Positions 1 through 8,272 of a stretch of DNA of 64,000 nucleotides are shown here, in pieces. Each line of letters starts with the position of its first letter. Position 1 is the first letter of the stretch. Source of the stretch: Acrocarpospora corrugata (GTDB lineage Bacteria > Actinomycetota > Actinomycetes > Streptosporangiales > Streptosporangiaceae); the NCBI RefSeq assembly GCF_009687845.1, contig NZ_BLAD01000072.1, positions 23,663 through 87,662 on the forward strand. Direction: 5' to 3'. Made by a program: the position numbers and the translations under genes. The notes under the pieces are model-generated. The model worked only from the letters and a program-made list of their open reading frames with translations. It was not told the DNA's origin and did not search any database.

Positions 1-1954
1 CCAGACCCAGAGTGCTGTTGTGGGTGGGAACACACGACCTGCTCGCCAGATACATGTGATCGGCGTTGTCCACCTCGACACAACGCACCGGGCGGGACGG
101 AACACGCCGGACATCCACGATGTACCGAAGACGAGTCGCCGGCTGTGTCCCGCCCACCTGCCTGACGGCCTTGCGAGGCAGCCGGAAGACCACTTCCGAC
201 GTGGTGAAGTTGATCAGGTAGCAGACCGTCGACTCAGCCGTTTCCCCCCTCACCTGCTTCGTGCGCATGGTCGCCTTGAAGCCCAGGCTGAGGATGAGTT
301 CATGCACGTCCCGCGCCAGCCGCTCGCTGGTCACCGCGAACTGGATCCTGCCTCTCCGGCTCACGTACCCATCCGAGTCCAGGAGACCGGCCAACAGCGC
401 CCGCCGCTGTCGTACGGATGCCCGCATGAAAACCGAAGGAATGTGCTTGTTACCCAAAACCCCCAGACCACACAAGATCCCCTGCACCGAACCACTCGAC
501 GGCAGAAGCAGCTGGTAGGACACCGACGATCCGACCGGAACGACCCGCAGCCCCTCGGCCTCCAGCGTGGCCACGATCTCCGGGTCAACGGTGGTGATAC
601 GCGCACTGGCACTCGCTCCGTCCCCGAGCCAGACCCCCAGCGCGTACGGCGAGAGCGGAAGATCACGTTCTGGCAGATCGAAGGCCGCGGCTACCTCGAC
701 CGCGTGATTGGGCCGCTGGTCGCACCGCAGCGTGGCCGCGATCTCCTCGGTGGTGACAACGGACGCGGTGATCACCGCATCCTTGGGCCGTACAACCCGC
801 TTCAACAGCGCCGAGAAGAGCTGATCCGCCGGATACGCAGGCACCTTCCACTCGTAACTCGGCCCACCCAGGGCCACCGGCACCTTCGCGACCGTGCCGA
901 TCTCCCGCTGAACGGTATGCAGGACGTTCCTGAACTCCGTGCCCACGACGGCCATCGCGTCCCGGTGCGTGAGCAGCCGGTCAGGCTCCCGCAGCGCGTC
1001 TCTGACCCGCTGAATGGAGCCCTCACTCCAGCTGTTCTCCGAAGCCTGGCCACGCTTGGCTCGGGTGCTCGTCCGCCACTGGTGCCCGCCATCCGCGACG
1101 ATCACCGTGCCGTCGCTGAACTCCACCTCGTAGCAGGGACGGTCGTTCATGACCTCGGTCGCGGCCGTCACCCTGGTCGGCTTGCCGTCCGCGCCGATCA
1201 GCTGATCGCCGACCTGGACCTCGCCCATGGTCGTCCACCCCGTCGGAGTCGGGAGTGGCGTATCCAGGGCCAGCGCCTTTCCGATGGCGGGGCGGGCGGC
1301 GACGACGATCATCTGGCCGGGGTGGAGGCCGTTCGTCAGGGCGTCGAGGTCCTGGAATCCCGTGGGGACGCCGACCATCTGGCCGCCGCGGCTGCCGATG
1401 GCCTCGATCTCGTCCAGGGCGGCGGGCATGATCTCGGAGAGGGGGAGGTAGTCCTCGGTGGTGCGGCGTTCGGTGACCTTGTAGATCTCGGCTTGGGCGC
1501 GGTCGACGAGGTCGTCCACCTCTTCGTTCTGGCCGCCGTAGCCGTAGGAGACGATTCGGGTGCCCGCTTCGATCAGGCGGCGGAGCACGGCCTGTTCGCG
1601 GACGATCTTGGCGTAGTAGCCGGCGTTGGCCGCGGTGGGGACGACCACGGTGAGGGTGTGCAGGTAGGCGCCGCCGCCGACCTTCGCCACGTCGCCGCGG
1701 CGCTGGAGTTCGTCGAACACGGTGACGGCGTCGGCGGGGTCCCCCCGCCCATACAGGTCGGTGACGACCTCGTAGACGATCTGGTGGGCCGGCCGGTAGA
1801 AATCGTCGGAGCGAAGGACCTCGACCACGTCGGCGATCGCGTCCTTGGAGATGAGCATGCCACCGAGGACCGACTGCTCGGCCTCGATGTTGTTCGGCGG
1901 GGTTCGCTCGAACGAAGGCTCGGAGGGCCCTCCAGAAAAGTCGACAACACTCAT
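1..1954 (-). CDS. dnaB: Replicative DNA helicase DnaB, intein-containing, 3' end beyond window
   Basis: Unwinds DNA ahead of the replisome. Read on the minus strand from ATG at 1952-1954 (MSVVDFSG). Residues 1-226 are the N-terminal domain and start of the RecA-like domain: PPNNIEAEQSVLGGML near residue 17 and ARPAIGK, the Walker A motif, ending at Lys226. The P-loop is then split by a 420-residue intein, after which the helicase resumes with STLGL at the window edge. Only the N-extein, the intein and five C-extein residues are visible. The start is chosen by family similarity; the ribosome-binding site is weak. A DnaA-box cluster lies upstream. Helicase activity depends on intein splicing, because the ATP-binding loop is broken in the precursor. 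Confidence 0.95.
   Translation of the reverse strand, partial: MSVVDFSGGPSEPSFERTPPNNIEAEQSVLGGMLISKDAIADVVEVLRSDDFYRPAHQIVYEVVTDLYGRGDPADAVTVFDELQRRGDVAKVGGGAYLHTLTVVVPTAANAGYYAKIVREQAVLRRLIEAGTRIVSYGYGGQNEEVDDLVDRAQAEIYKVTERRTTEDYLPLSEIMPAALDEIEAIGSRGGQMVGVPTGFQDLDALTNGLHPGQMIVVAARPAIGKALALDTPLPTPTGWTTMGEVQVGDQLIGADGKPTRVTAATEVMNDRPCYEVEFSDGTVIVADGGHQWRTSTRAKRGQASENSWSEGSIQRVRDALREPDRLLTHRDAMAVVGTEFRNVLHTVQREIGTVAKVPVALGGPSYEWKVPAYPADQLFSALLKRVVRPKDAVITASVVTTEEIAATLRCDQRPNHAVEVAAAFDLPERDLPLSPYALGVWLGDGASASARITTVDPEIVATLEAEGLRVVPVGSSVSYQLLLPSSGSVQGILCGLGVLGNKHIPSVFMRASVRQRRALLAGLLDSDGYVSRRGRIQFAVTSERLARDVHELILSLGFKATMRTKQVRGETAESTVCYLINFTTSEVVFRLPRKAVRQVGGTQPATRLRYIVDVRRVPSRPVRCVEVDNADHMYLASRSCVPTHNSTLGL
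17..1276 (-). other. Class 3 (WCT) intein with LAGLIDADG endonuclease in DnaB P-loop
   Basis: In-frame 420-residue protein intron between Lys226 of AIGK and Ser of STLG. It begins with Ala-Leu-Ala-Leu-Asp rather than Cys or Ser, so a class 1 N-S acyl shift is impossible. It has the class 3 marks: block B His65-Gln-Trp67, block F Cys399 in VRCVEVDN, and Thr418 followed by the terminal His419-Asn420. Class 3 inteins use the block F Cys as first nucleophile (known for the mycobacteriophage Bethlehem DnaB intein). Two dodecapeptide motifs, ALGVWLGDGAS and LLAGLLDSDGYV, indicate a LAGLIDADG homing endonuclease that looks intact. The reading frame is open throughout, so splicing is probably functional. 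Confidence 0.92.
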
Positions 1955-2211
1955 GGCAACCCGACACCCAAAAGCCGCAAAACACCAAGCCGCGCGGGCC
2001 GCCCAGCAGACGGCCCCACCAAGAACGGCCTAACAGGATCTATCGAGACAGGACGCAACATGTGATCTGGTGGCGCGTTGTCGTAGCGGCTGCCTATCCG
2101 ATCGGTCATGCGTCCCCCTCCACTTCGGCCGCACCACCCCCAGTTGTAGAGGACCGGTCTGACAGTTTCCCGGGTTGTGAGGCAACCGGCAACGAAGCCT
2201 GCCGACAGACC

Positions 2212-2340
2212 TGTGGATAAGGTGTGCACTTCTGCCGCCAGGGTGTGGGAACCCTGGGGACGAGCCTGGGGATAACCTGTCCACAGGCTGTGGATAATGG
2301 CTGTGACCTGCGGAAACAATATCCACCGGCTGTGGAAGAA
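2212..2340. promoter_or_regulatory. Cluster of DnaA-box-like sites between dnaB and the MATE gene
   Basis: Perfect TGTGGATAA copies (reverse of TTATCCACA) lie at 2212-2220 and 2289-2297. TGGGGATAA is at 2267-2275, CTGTCCACA at 2277-2285 and ATATCCACC at 2319-2327. The intergenic stretch from 1955 to 2429 otherwise holds no gene. Its position between divergent genes suggests DnaA-dependent control of dnaB or DnaA titration; that is inference. Confidence 0.6.
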
Positions 2341-2429
2341 AGAAAGTCGGGACACCGAGAGGAACCCGTCCGATATGTCCCCTTTAGCGACCTTATGGAT
2401 GATCTTGCAGTAAGTAGCACAATAGGCCC

Positions 2430-3737
2430 ATGCCGCTTACCCACAGCGAAAGGCGGGCCACCGACCGGGAGATCCTCCGGCTCGCGGTGCCCGCGTTCGC
2501 GGCCCTGGTCGCCGAACCCCTGTTCCTCCTCACCGACTACGCCATCGTCGGACGGCTGGGGACAGGTGCGGTGGGCGCGCTCAGCGTGGCGGGGACGATC
2601 ATGGCCACGATCGTGAACGTGTGCGTCTTCCTCGCGTACGGGACGACGGCCGCCGTGGCCAGGCAGGTCGGGGCGGGCAACCATCGGCAGGCCGTACAGC
2701 GCGGGATGGACGGGCTGTGGCTGGCGGCGGCGATCGGGGTGGCCGTGGTGGCGGTCTGCTGGCCGCTCGCACCGGGGCTGGTACGGCTGATCGACGCGCC
2801 GCCCGAAGTCACCGCGGACGCCATCACGTACCTGCGGATCAGCCTGGTCGGGACGCCGATGATGCTGATCGTGCTGGCGGGGACCGGCGTGCTGCGCGGA
2901 TTACAGGACACGGTCACGCCGCTGGTGGTCTCGGTGGGCGGGTTCGCGCTGAATGCCGGGTTGAACGCCTGGTTCGTGCTGGGGCTCGGCTGGGGGCTGG
3001 CGGGGTCGGCCTGGGGGACGGTGCTCGCGCAGACGCTGGCGGCGGGGGCGTACCTGATCGTGGTCGTGCGTGGCGCGCGGCGGATGGGGGCCTCGCTGCG
3101 GCCGGACCCGGTGGGCATCAAGGCGTCGGGGACGGCGGGGATCGCGCTGCTGATCCGTACCGTGTGCCTGCGGATCGTGCTGGTGGCGGCCACCGTGATC
3201 GCGGCCAGGATGGGCGTCGCCGAGGTCGCCGCGCACGGGATCACCACGCAGCTGTGGACATTGCTGGCGTTCGCTCTGGACGCGATCGCCATCGCGGGTC
3301 AGGCCCTCACCGGGAAGCTGCTCGGCGCGGGGGATGTGGTGGGGGCGCGGCAGGTGACCGGGCGCATGGTGCTGTGGGGTGTCGGCGGCGGCGTGCTGCT
3401 GGGGCTGATCGTGATCGGCTGCCGTCCGCTCGTTCCCGGCATCTTCCACGCCGAGCCGGCGGTGGCGGCTCATCTGGGCGCGATGTTGTGGGTGGTCGCG
3501 GCGTTCCAGCCGGTCTCGGGTGTCGTCTTCGTCCTGGATGGTGTGCTCATCGGCGCCGGCGACCAGCGCTACCTGGCCTGGGCCGGTGCGATCACCACGG
3601 TCACGTATCTGCCGTTTGCCCTGATGGCGGGCAGTCTGGTGGGGCTCTGGCTGGCTTTCGGGGTGTGGATGCTGGCCCGCCTGGTGACGCTGGGGCTGCG
3701 CGCGCGGGGCGACGCCTGGATGGTGAGCGGCGCCTGA
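2430..3737 (+). CDS. MATE family (DinF-type) efflux protein
   Basis: A 435-residue polytopic membrane protein of the MATE superfamily, which exports organic cations and drugs by H+ or Na+ antiport. The N-terminus carries EILRLAVPAFAALVAEPL followed by DYAIVGRLGTGAVGALSVAG, the typical first and second helices of DinF-like MATE proteins, and about twelve hydrophobic segments follow. The length is normal for the family. A MATE gene between dnaB and rplI is a conserved feature of actinomycete origin regions. The substrate cannot be deduced. The ATG start is the only one that keeps the full first helix; the Shine-Dalgarno match is poor. Confidence 0.88.
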   Translation: MPLTHSERRATDREILRLAVPAFAALVAEPLFLLTDYAIVGRLGTGAVGALSVAGTIMATIVNVCVFLAYGTTAAVARQVGAGNHRQAVQRGMDGLWLAAAIGVAVVAVCWPLAPGLVRLIDAPPEVTADAITYLRISLVGTPMMLIVLAGTGVLRGLQDTVTPLVVSVGGFALNAGLNAWFVLGLGWGLAGSAWGTVLAQTLAAGAYLIVVVRGARRMGASLRPDPVGIKASGTAGIALLIRTVCLRIVLVAATVIAARMGVAEVAAHGITTQLWTLLAFALDAIAIAGQALTGKLLGAGDVVGARQVTGRMVLWGVGGGVLLGLIVIGCRPLVPGIFHAEPAVAAHLGAMLWVVAAFQPVSGVVFVLDGVLIGAGDQRYLAWAGAITTVTYLPFALMAGSLVGLWLAFGVWMLARLVTLGLRARGDAWMVSGA

Positions 3738-3976
3738 CGGAACCCACGCAGCTTTGGGCCGAAATCGCACAAACATGCGACCGTAGATGTGAATAACGGA
3801 ATCTAGTTCGGCCAATCAAGACCGTTTAAGGCACCCGGCGACCGTAACCATAGCTGGTGAGTATGGCCAGTCCAGCCTCCGTACCAGCACAAACAGTTCA
3901 ACTTCATAACATGTCGAATAAATGACGCGAGGGTAGTGATTTGGGCCCTTGTCGGCAGTAGTTAGATGAGGCACTG

Positions 3977-5530
3977 TTGCCTACGGTCTTGCCTCTGCCG
4001 ATTGATTGGCCTGTCGTGTCTTCTGTACGCCAGCCCACGTCGACCTCCGTGCTCCGTCGCATGCCCGCGACGGAGGCCACCGTGCTGCGTACCGCGGGTC
4101 TGCGGGAGATTTACACCCGCAATGACCTGATCGTGCTCGGTCTGGGTGTCATGATCGGTGCGGGCATATTCAGCATCGCCGGTAGACAGGCCGCCAGCAT
4201 GGCCGGTCCCGGCGTCATCCTCTCGTTCATGATCGCCGGGATCACCAGCCTGCTGGCCGCGATCTGCTACGCCGAACTGTGTTCCACGATGCCGGTGTCC
4301 GGCAGCGCGTACACCTACACGTACGTCATTTTCGGCGAAGTATGGGCCTGGGTCATCGGCTGGTCGCTGATCCTGGAGATGGAGCTGGCCGCCGCCGTGG
4401 TGGCCCGGGTGTGGTCGCTCTACTTCACCGAGATGCTCAAAGAGTTCGGCATCGCCGTACCCGAACTGCTGAGCCGGCCAGAGGGTTTCGACCTGTTCAC
4501 CCTGCTCATCCTGACCACGCTCACCGGAATCGTGGCATTCAACGCGAAGGTCGGCCTGCGCGCCCTGTGGGTCATGGTCTCCGCCAAGCTGGTGGGCATC
4601 TCGGCGGTCATCATCATCGGGTCGCTGCACTTCACCGCCAGCAACATCGCCCAGATCCCGGTCGACCCTGCGCCGCTGGTGGCCGACGCGGACACGCTGC
4701 ACTCGACCGTCTTCGGCCTGCTCATCGGCGAGACCCACGCGTTCGGCTGGTTCGGGATCCTGGCGGCCACTCCCGCCATCGCCTTCGCCTATCTCGGCTT
4801 CGACATCGTCACCACGGCGGCCGAGGAGACCAAGGACGCGACTCGGACCGTTCCGCAGGGCATGATCCGGGCGCTGGCCACGGCGACCCTGATCTACATC
4901 TCGGTGGCCATCGTCATGATCGGCATGGTGACGTACTCGAAGATCTCGCTGGGCGCGCCGCTCGCGGACGCGTTCCGGCTGGTCGGCGAGACCTTCATGG
5001 TGCATGTGATCAACATCACCGCGGTGCTGGGGCTCACCACCGTCGTGTTCGTGCTGCTGGTCGGGCAGACCCGGGTGGTCTTCGCGATGGCCCGCGACGG
5101 GCTGCTGCCCACCCGGCTGGCCAAGCTCAGCGGCTCGCACCGCACCCCCGCCACCGCGACCCTGTTCATCGGCGCGGTCGCGATCCTGCTGGCCGAGTTC
5201 GTCCCGGTCCTTACCCTGGAACAGCTGGTCGTGATCGGCACGCTCTTCGCGTTCATGATCGTGTCAGCCGGTGTGATCACCATGCGGCGGCGGATGCCCG
5301 ACCTGCCGCGCGGCTTCAAAGTCCCGATGTCCCCGCTGATCCCCGCCCTGTCCATCGTGGCCACCCTGTGGCTGATGCTGAACCTGCAGGTCATCACCTG
5401 GCTGTACTTCATGCTCTGGATGGCCGTCGGCGTGCTCGTCTACCAGTTGTACGGCCGAAGGCACAGCGCCCTGGCCCCCACCATCGGCCGCCACCGCCGC
5501 CCGCCACCCAAACACACCACCCAGGTATGA
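3977..5530 (+). CDS. APC superfamily amino acid permease (cationic amino acid transporter-like)
   Basis: A 517-residue membrane protein with about twelve helices. The first conserved segment, LGVMIGAGIFSIAG near residue 48, is the APC motif that binds the substrate carboxyl, and a second signature, GFDIVTTAAEE, lies near residue 273, as in CAT/YfnA permeases. It probably imports amino acids at the cytoplasmic membrane. The start is uncertain: TTG at 3977 has GATGAGG five bases upstream, but GTG at 4016 and ATG at 4061 are possible and lose only a poorly conserved leader. It stands alone, facing a terminator shared with rplI. Confidence 0.85.
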   Translation: MPTVLPLPIDWPVVSSVRQPTSTSVLRRMPATEATVLRTAGLREIYTRNDLIVLGLGVMIGAGIFSIAGRQAASMAGPGVILSFMIAGITSLLAAICYAELCSTMPVSGSAYTYTYVIFGEVWAWVIGWSLILEMELAAAVVARVWSLYFTEMLKEFGIAVPELLSRPEGFDLFTLLILTTLTGIVAFNAKVGLRALWVMVSAKLVGISAVIIIGSLHFTASNIAQIPVDPAPLVADADTLHSTVFGLLIGETHAFGWFGILAATPAIAFAYLGFDIVTTAAEETKDATRTVPQGMIRALATATLIYISVAIVMIGMVTYSKISLGAPLADAFRLVGETFMVHVINITAVLGLTTVVFVLLVGQTRVVFAMARDGLLPTRLAKLSGSHRTPATATLFIGAVAILLAEFVPVLTLEQLVVIGTLFAFMIVSAGVITMRRRMPDLPRGFKVPMSPLIPALSIVATLWLMLNLQVITWLYFMLWMAVGVLVYQLYGRRHSALAPTIGRHRRPPPKHTTQV

Positions 5531-5567
5531 CGAACGGCCCCCCGCCTTGATAGCGAGGGGCCGTTCG
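5531..5567. terminator. Bidirectional terminator between permease and rplI
   Basis: CGAACGGCCCC at 5531-5541 pairs with GGGGCCGTTCG at 5557-5567 (11 bp stem), followed by TTT on the plus strand. It sits between the convergent ends of the permease gene and rplI. Confidence 0.75.
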
Positions 5568-5576
5568 TTTGGGAGA

Positions 5577-6023
5577 TCAGTTGGCGAGAACCTCGACGTC
5601 GAGGGTCGCGGAGACCTCGGGGTGCAGCTTGACGCTGACCTTGTGCGAGCCGGTGCTCTTGATCGGGTTGCCGATCTCGATGCGGCGGCGGTCCAGCAGC
5701 GGGCCGCCGGCGGCCTTCACCGCGTCGGCGATGTCGCCGGTGGTGACCGAACCGAACAGGCGGCCGGAGTCGCCCGCCTTGGTCTTCAGCTTCACCTTGA
5801 GCGCGCCGAGCTGGCCGGCGACCTCCTTGGCGGTGCCGAGGTCACGGATCTCGCGGGCGTCGCGGGCCTTCTTGATGGAGGCGATCTGCGACTCGGCGCC
5901 ACGCGTCCAGCGGATCGCGAAGCTGCGCGGGATCAGGTAGTTACGGCCGTAGCCGTCCTTGACCTCGACGACGTCACCCGGAGCGCCGAGACCGGAGACC
6001 TCAGTGGTGAGAATGAGCTTCAT
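5577..6023 (-). CDS. rplI: 50S ribosomal protein L9
   Basis: A 148-residue L9, which binds 23S rRNA domain V with its N-domain. The N-terminus [13 protein letters not shown] and the following [13 protein letters not shown] stretch are diagnostic, and the long central helix and C-terminal domain are complete. It is last in the rpsF-ssb-rpsR-rplI operon, 17 bp after rpsR, and ends at a strong bidirectional hairpin. A purine-rich GGAAAGGGG ribosome-binding site precedes the ATG. Confidence 0.97.
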   Translation of the reverse strand: MKLILTTEVSGLGAPGDVVEVKDGYGRNYLIPRSFAIRWTRGAESQIASIKKARDAREIRDLGTAKEVAGQLGALKVKLKTKAGDSGRLFGSVTTGDIADAVKAAGGPLLDRRRIEIGNPIKSTGSHKVSVKLHPEVSATLDVEVLAN

Positions 6024-6040
6024 GGCTGAGTCCCCTTTCC

Positions 6041-6277
6041 TTAGCGCGCGGTGCTCGTGTATGGCAGCAGGGCCATCTCACGGGCGTTCTTGATAGCGGT
6101 CGCCACGTCGCGCTGGTGCTGGGTGCAGTTGCCCGTCACCCGGCGAGCACGGATCTTGCCGCGGTCGGAGATGAACTTCCGCAGCAGCGCCGTGTCCTTG
6201 TAGTCGACGTAGGAGATCTTGTCGTGGCAGAACAGGCAAACCTTTTTCTTGGGCTTGCGCAGTGCCGGCTTGGCCAT
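6041..6277 (-). CDS. rpsR: 30S ribosomal protein S18
   Basis: A 78-residue S18, which binds 16S rRNA with S6 on the platform. The ATG at 6275-6277 ([12 protein letters not shown]) is chosen because GAAAGGAG stands at the right distance; an upstream in-frame start would add nine unconserved residues. It has CLFC plus a later Cys in GNCTQHQ, so it is the cysteine-containing (zinc-type) S18. It lies between ssb and rplI in the operon. Confidence 0.96.
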   Translation of the reverse strand: MAKPALRKPKKKVCLFCHDKISYVDYKDTALLRKFISDRGKIRARRVTGNCTQHQRDVATAIKNAREMALLPYTSTAR

Positions 6278-6347
6278 CGTGGTGCTCCTTTCAGAGCCCC
6301 GCACAACGCGGGAATGGTCGCTCGGTTATGGATGTGTGGGTGAAGGC

Positions 6348-6947
6348 TTAGAAGGGCGGTTCGTCGCTGAAGTCGCCGCCGCCGAAGCCACCGCTGCCGC
6401 CCTGCTGGCCGCCGAAGCCGCCACCACCGCCGCCTTGGTAGCCACCGCCGCCGCCACCGCCCTGGCCGCCGCCGCCGAAACCGCCGCCGCTGGGCGGGGA
6501 CGGAGACGCGGAGGCCCAGGGGTCGTTGGCCGGGCCGCCGCCGAAGCCGCCGCCCCCACCGCCACCGCCGCCGCCTTGCCGCGCGGTCTTGTTGACCTTC
6601 GCGGTGGCGTTGCGCAGCGAGGGACCGACTTCGTCGACCTCGACCTCGTAGACCGTGCGCTTCTCGCCTTCTTTGGTCTCATACGACCGTTGGCGCAGCC
6701 GTCCCTGCACGATGACCCGCATGCCACGCTGCAGGCTCTCGGCGACGTTCTCCGCCGCCTGCCGCCACACGTTGCAGGTCAGGAACAGACCTTCGCCGTC
6801 TTTCCACTCGTTGGTCGTCTTGTCGAGGAACCGCGGAGTGGACGCGATGCGGAACCGGGCCACGGCTTGCCCCGTCGGGGTGAAGCGCAGCTCCGGGTCG
6901 TCGACAAGATTGCCGACGATCGTGATTGTTGTGTCGCCTGCTGCCAT
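6348..6947 (-). CDS. ssb: Single-stranded DNA-binding protein SSB
   Basis: A 199-residue SSB starting at [13 protein letters not shown]. Residues 1 to about 115 form the OB fold, including [14 protein letters not shown] and [14 protein letters not shown] long Gly-rich linker follows, with runs of eight to ten glycines, and the protein ends in the acidic tip DFSDEPPF that docks DNA-repair and replication partners. A start 11 residues upstream is possible but unlikely. It is transcribed with rpsF and rpsR. Confidence 0.96.
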   Translation of the reverse strand: MAAGDTTITIVGNLVDDPELRFTPTGQAVARFRIASTPRFLDKTTNEWKDGEGLFLTCNVWRQAAENVAESLQRGMRVIVQGRLRQRSYETKEGEKRTVYEVEVDEVGPSLRNATAKVNKTARQGGGGGGGGGGFGGGPANDPWASASPSPPSGGGFGGGGQGGGGGGGYQGGGGGGFGGQQGGSGGFGGGDFSDEPPF

Positions 6948-7079
6948 CGGTCGCTTTCGCCTTCCTATCCCGCCAGCCAAGCCGTCAGTCGCTCAGAGTA
7001 CGGGCCCGGTACGACAATTTCGTGGGCTTCCCGTGGACTCCTGTGCGCCCTTCGGCCGGCCGTCAGGGACCAATGTTCG

Positions 7080-7370
7080 TCAGTGGAGCTCGGGGCGGAG
7101 AACCTTGGTGCGAAGGATGCCCTCGTTCAGGTTGAGCTGACGGTCCAGCTCCTTGATCGTGGCAGGCTCGGCGGTGATGTCGACGACGGCGTAGATGCCC
7201 TCGGACTTCTTGTCGATGTCGTAGGACAGCCGGCGGCGGCCCCAGACGTCTACCTTCTCCACGGTGCCGCCATCATTGCGCACGACCGTAAGGAACTGGT
7301 CGAGCGAGGGCGTCACGGTGCGCTCATCGAGGGACGGGTCGAGGATGACCATCATCTCGTAACGACGCAT
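7080..7370 (-). CDS. rpsF: 30S ribosomal protein S6
   Basis: A 96-residue S6 that pairs with S18 on the 30S platform. [16 protein letters not shown] is the canonical start, and a strong GAGGAGG ribosome-binding site lies about ten bases upstream, which excludes the 45-residue upstream extension. It is the first gene of the rpsF-ssb-rpsR-rplI operon; 132 bp separate it from ssb. The upstream leader may hold an S6:S18 autoregulatory structure. Confidence 0.96.
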   Translation of the reverse strand: MRRYEMMVILDPSLDERTVTPSLDQFLTVVRNDGGTVEKVDVWGRRRLSYDIDKKSEGIYAVVDITAEPATIKELDRQLNLNEGILRTKVLRPELH

Positions 7371-7539
7371 GCGGAATCCAACCTCCTCTGGACTCTTGCG
7401 GTCACGACGATTTGCCGTGACAGGAGGACGCTGCGGTTCGTGCGGGTGATCACACGCACTTACCAGACGCAGCCGAATAAGGCTACCAGGGCCGGGATTG
7501 TGCACCGGCCCTGACGGGAATCCTTAGCGGGGAGAGGGG
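7371..7539 (-). promoter_or_regulatory. rpsF promoter and 5' leader, possible S6:S18 autoregulatory element
   Basis: On the minus strand a hairpin with 8-bp arms (AGGGCCGG at 7488-7495, CCGGCCCT at 7505-7512) is followed by a leader in which GTGCG and CGCAC can pair around a 10-nt loop just before AACCGC. Bacterial rpsF leaders often carry an S6:S18 binding stem with an exposed CCG. The assignment is tentative. Confidence 0.3.
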
Positions 7540-7857
7540 GTGGCAGGCATGCCACACATGCTTGGTCCGATAGAGAGCGAACCCTTCCGATTCACCCTCA
7601 ACACCGACGGCAGACCCCATACCCGGGAGAACGTCCTGGCCGTCGGATCCTTTCTCCTCGGGATCGTGGCACTGATCCTGGGCTTCATCGTCGGCGCGCA
7701 CATCGTCGCCACCGCGTTCGGCATCATCGGCTTCGCCGGCGGCTTTTTCGCACAGTACGTCTCGGTCACGACACCACAGCGCAGCCTGATCATCATGGGC
7801 ATCGTGGCGTCCTTCGTGGGGGCGCTGCTGGGGATCGCGCACGGCGGCTTCTCGTAA
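7540..7857 (+). CDS. Small integral membrane protein, unknown function
   Basis: A 105-residue protein with a hydrophilic N-terminus of about 28 residues. Closely spaced hydrophobic segments follow: AVGSFLLGIVALILGFIVG, then IVATAFGIIGFAGGFFAQY, then IIMGIVASFVGALLGIAHG. The family is not recognised. GTG at 7540 or the in-frame ATGs at 7549 and 7558 may be the start. It is divergent from the rpsF operon and converges on the 58-residue gene at 7918 across a perfect hairpin. A role in the envelope is only inferred from hydrophobicity. Confidence 0.65.
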   Translation: MAGMPHMLGPIESEPFRFTLNTDGRPHTRENVLAVGSFLLGIVALILGFIVGAHIVATAFGIIGFAGGFFAQYVSVTTPQRSLIIMGIVASFVGALLGIAHGGFS

Positions 7858-7875
7858 CTTTCTCCGCCTGCTACG

Positions 7876-7909
7876 CACCGATGGGCGGTCGTGTGCCCGC
7901 CCATCGGTG
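7876..7909. terminator. Bidirectional terminator hairpin
   Basis: CACCGATGGGC (7876-7886) and GCCCATCGGTG (7899-7909) form an 11-bp perfect stem between two convergent small membrane-protein genes. Confidence 0.75.
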
Positions 7910-7917
7910 GGTGTGCG

Positions 7918-8094
7918 TCATTTCCCTAGGTGGAGGTCCACGCCCAGGAGGACGAGGAACCACAGGAAGATGGCGAGCAGGGCTTCCGCGATGCTTCGCA
8001 GGATGCCCGGGCTGAGGTAGCCACGATCCCAGGCGACGTAGATGCCGATGAGTATGTAGACCAGTAGGACGAAGCTCCCGATCCGGTAGCGCAT
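7918..8094 (-). CDS. 58-residue small membrane protein
   Basis: A short gene of 58 residues starting MRYRIGSFVLLVYILIGIY and ending VLLGVDLHLGK. It has two hydrophobic helices separated by a short loop (DRGYLSPG), and AGAAGGAG precedes the ATG at ideal spacing. Similar two-helix proteins occur widely in actinobacteria, to my recollection, without known function. The coding frame, strong ribosome-binding site and shared terminator support a real gene. Confidence 0.75.
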   Translation of the reverse strand: MRYRIGSFVLLVYILIGIYVAWDRGYLSPGILRSIAEALLAIFLWFLVLLGVDLHLGK

Positions 8095-8272
8095 GTCATC
8101 TCCTTCTGTCGTGACACGCGGGTTGCAGGGCGTGTCAGCCGCACCCGCGACTGCCCGGCCAAGAAACCTTGAAACGTTCTTGAAGGAGGCATATAGTCGC
8201 GCGCTTTCGGTTGGGGAGTCGGGGATTCGGAAGGGAGTGAGACTGTCGGGGGGCTCGGATACGCTCAGTTTT

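Noticed and set aside
20..2065. Long plus-strand open frame antisense to dnaB
   Set aside because: It is a GC-rich shadow of dnaB and its intein; composition is Arg/Gly/Asp-rich and no family is recognisable.
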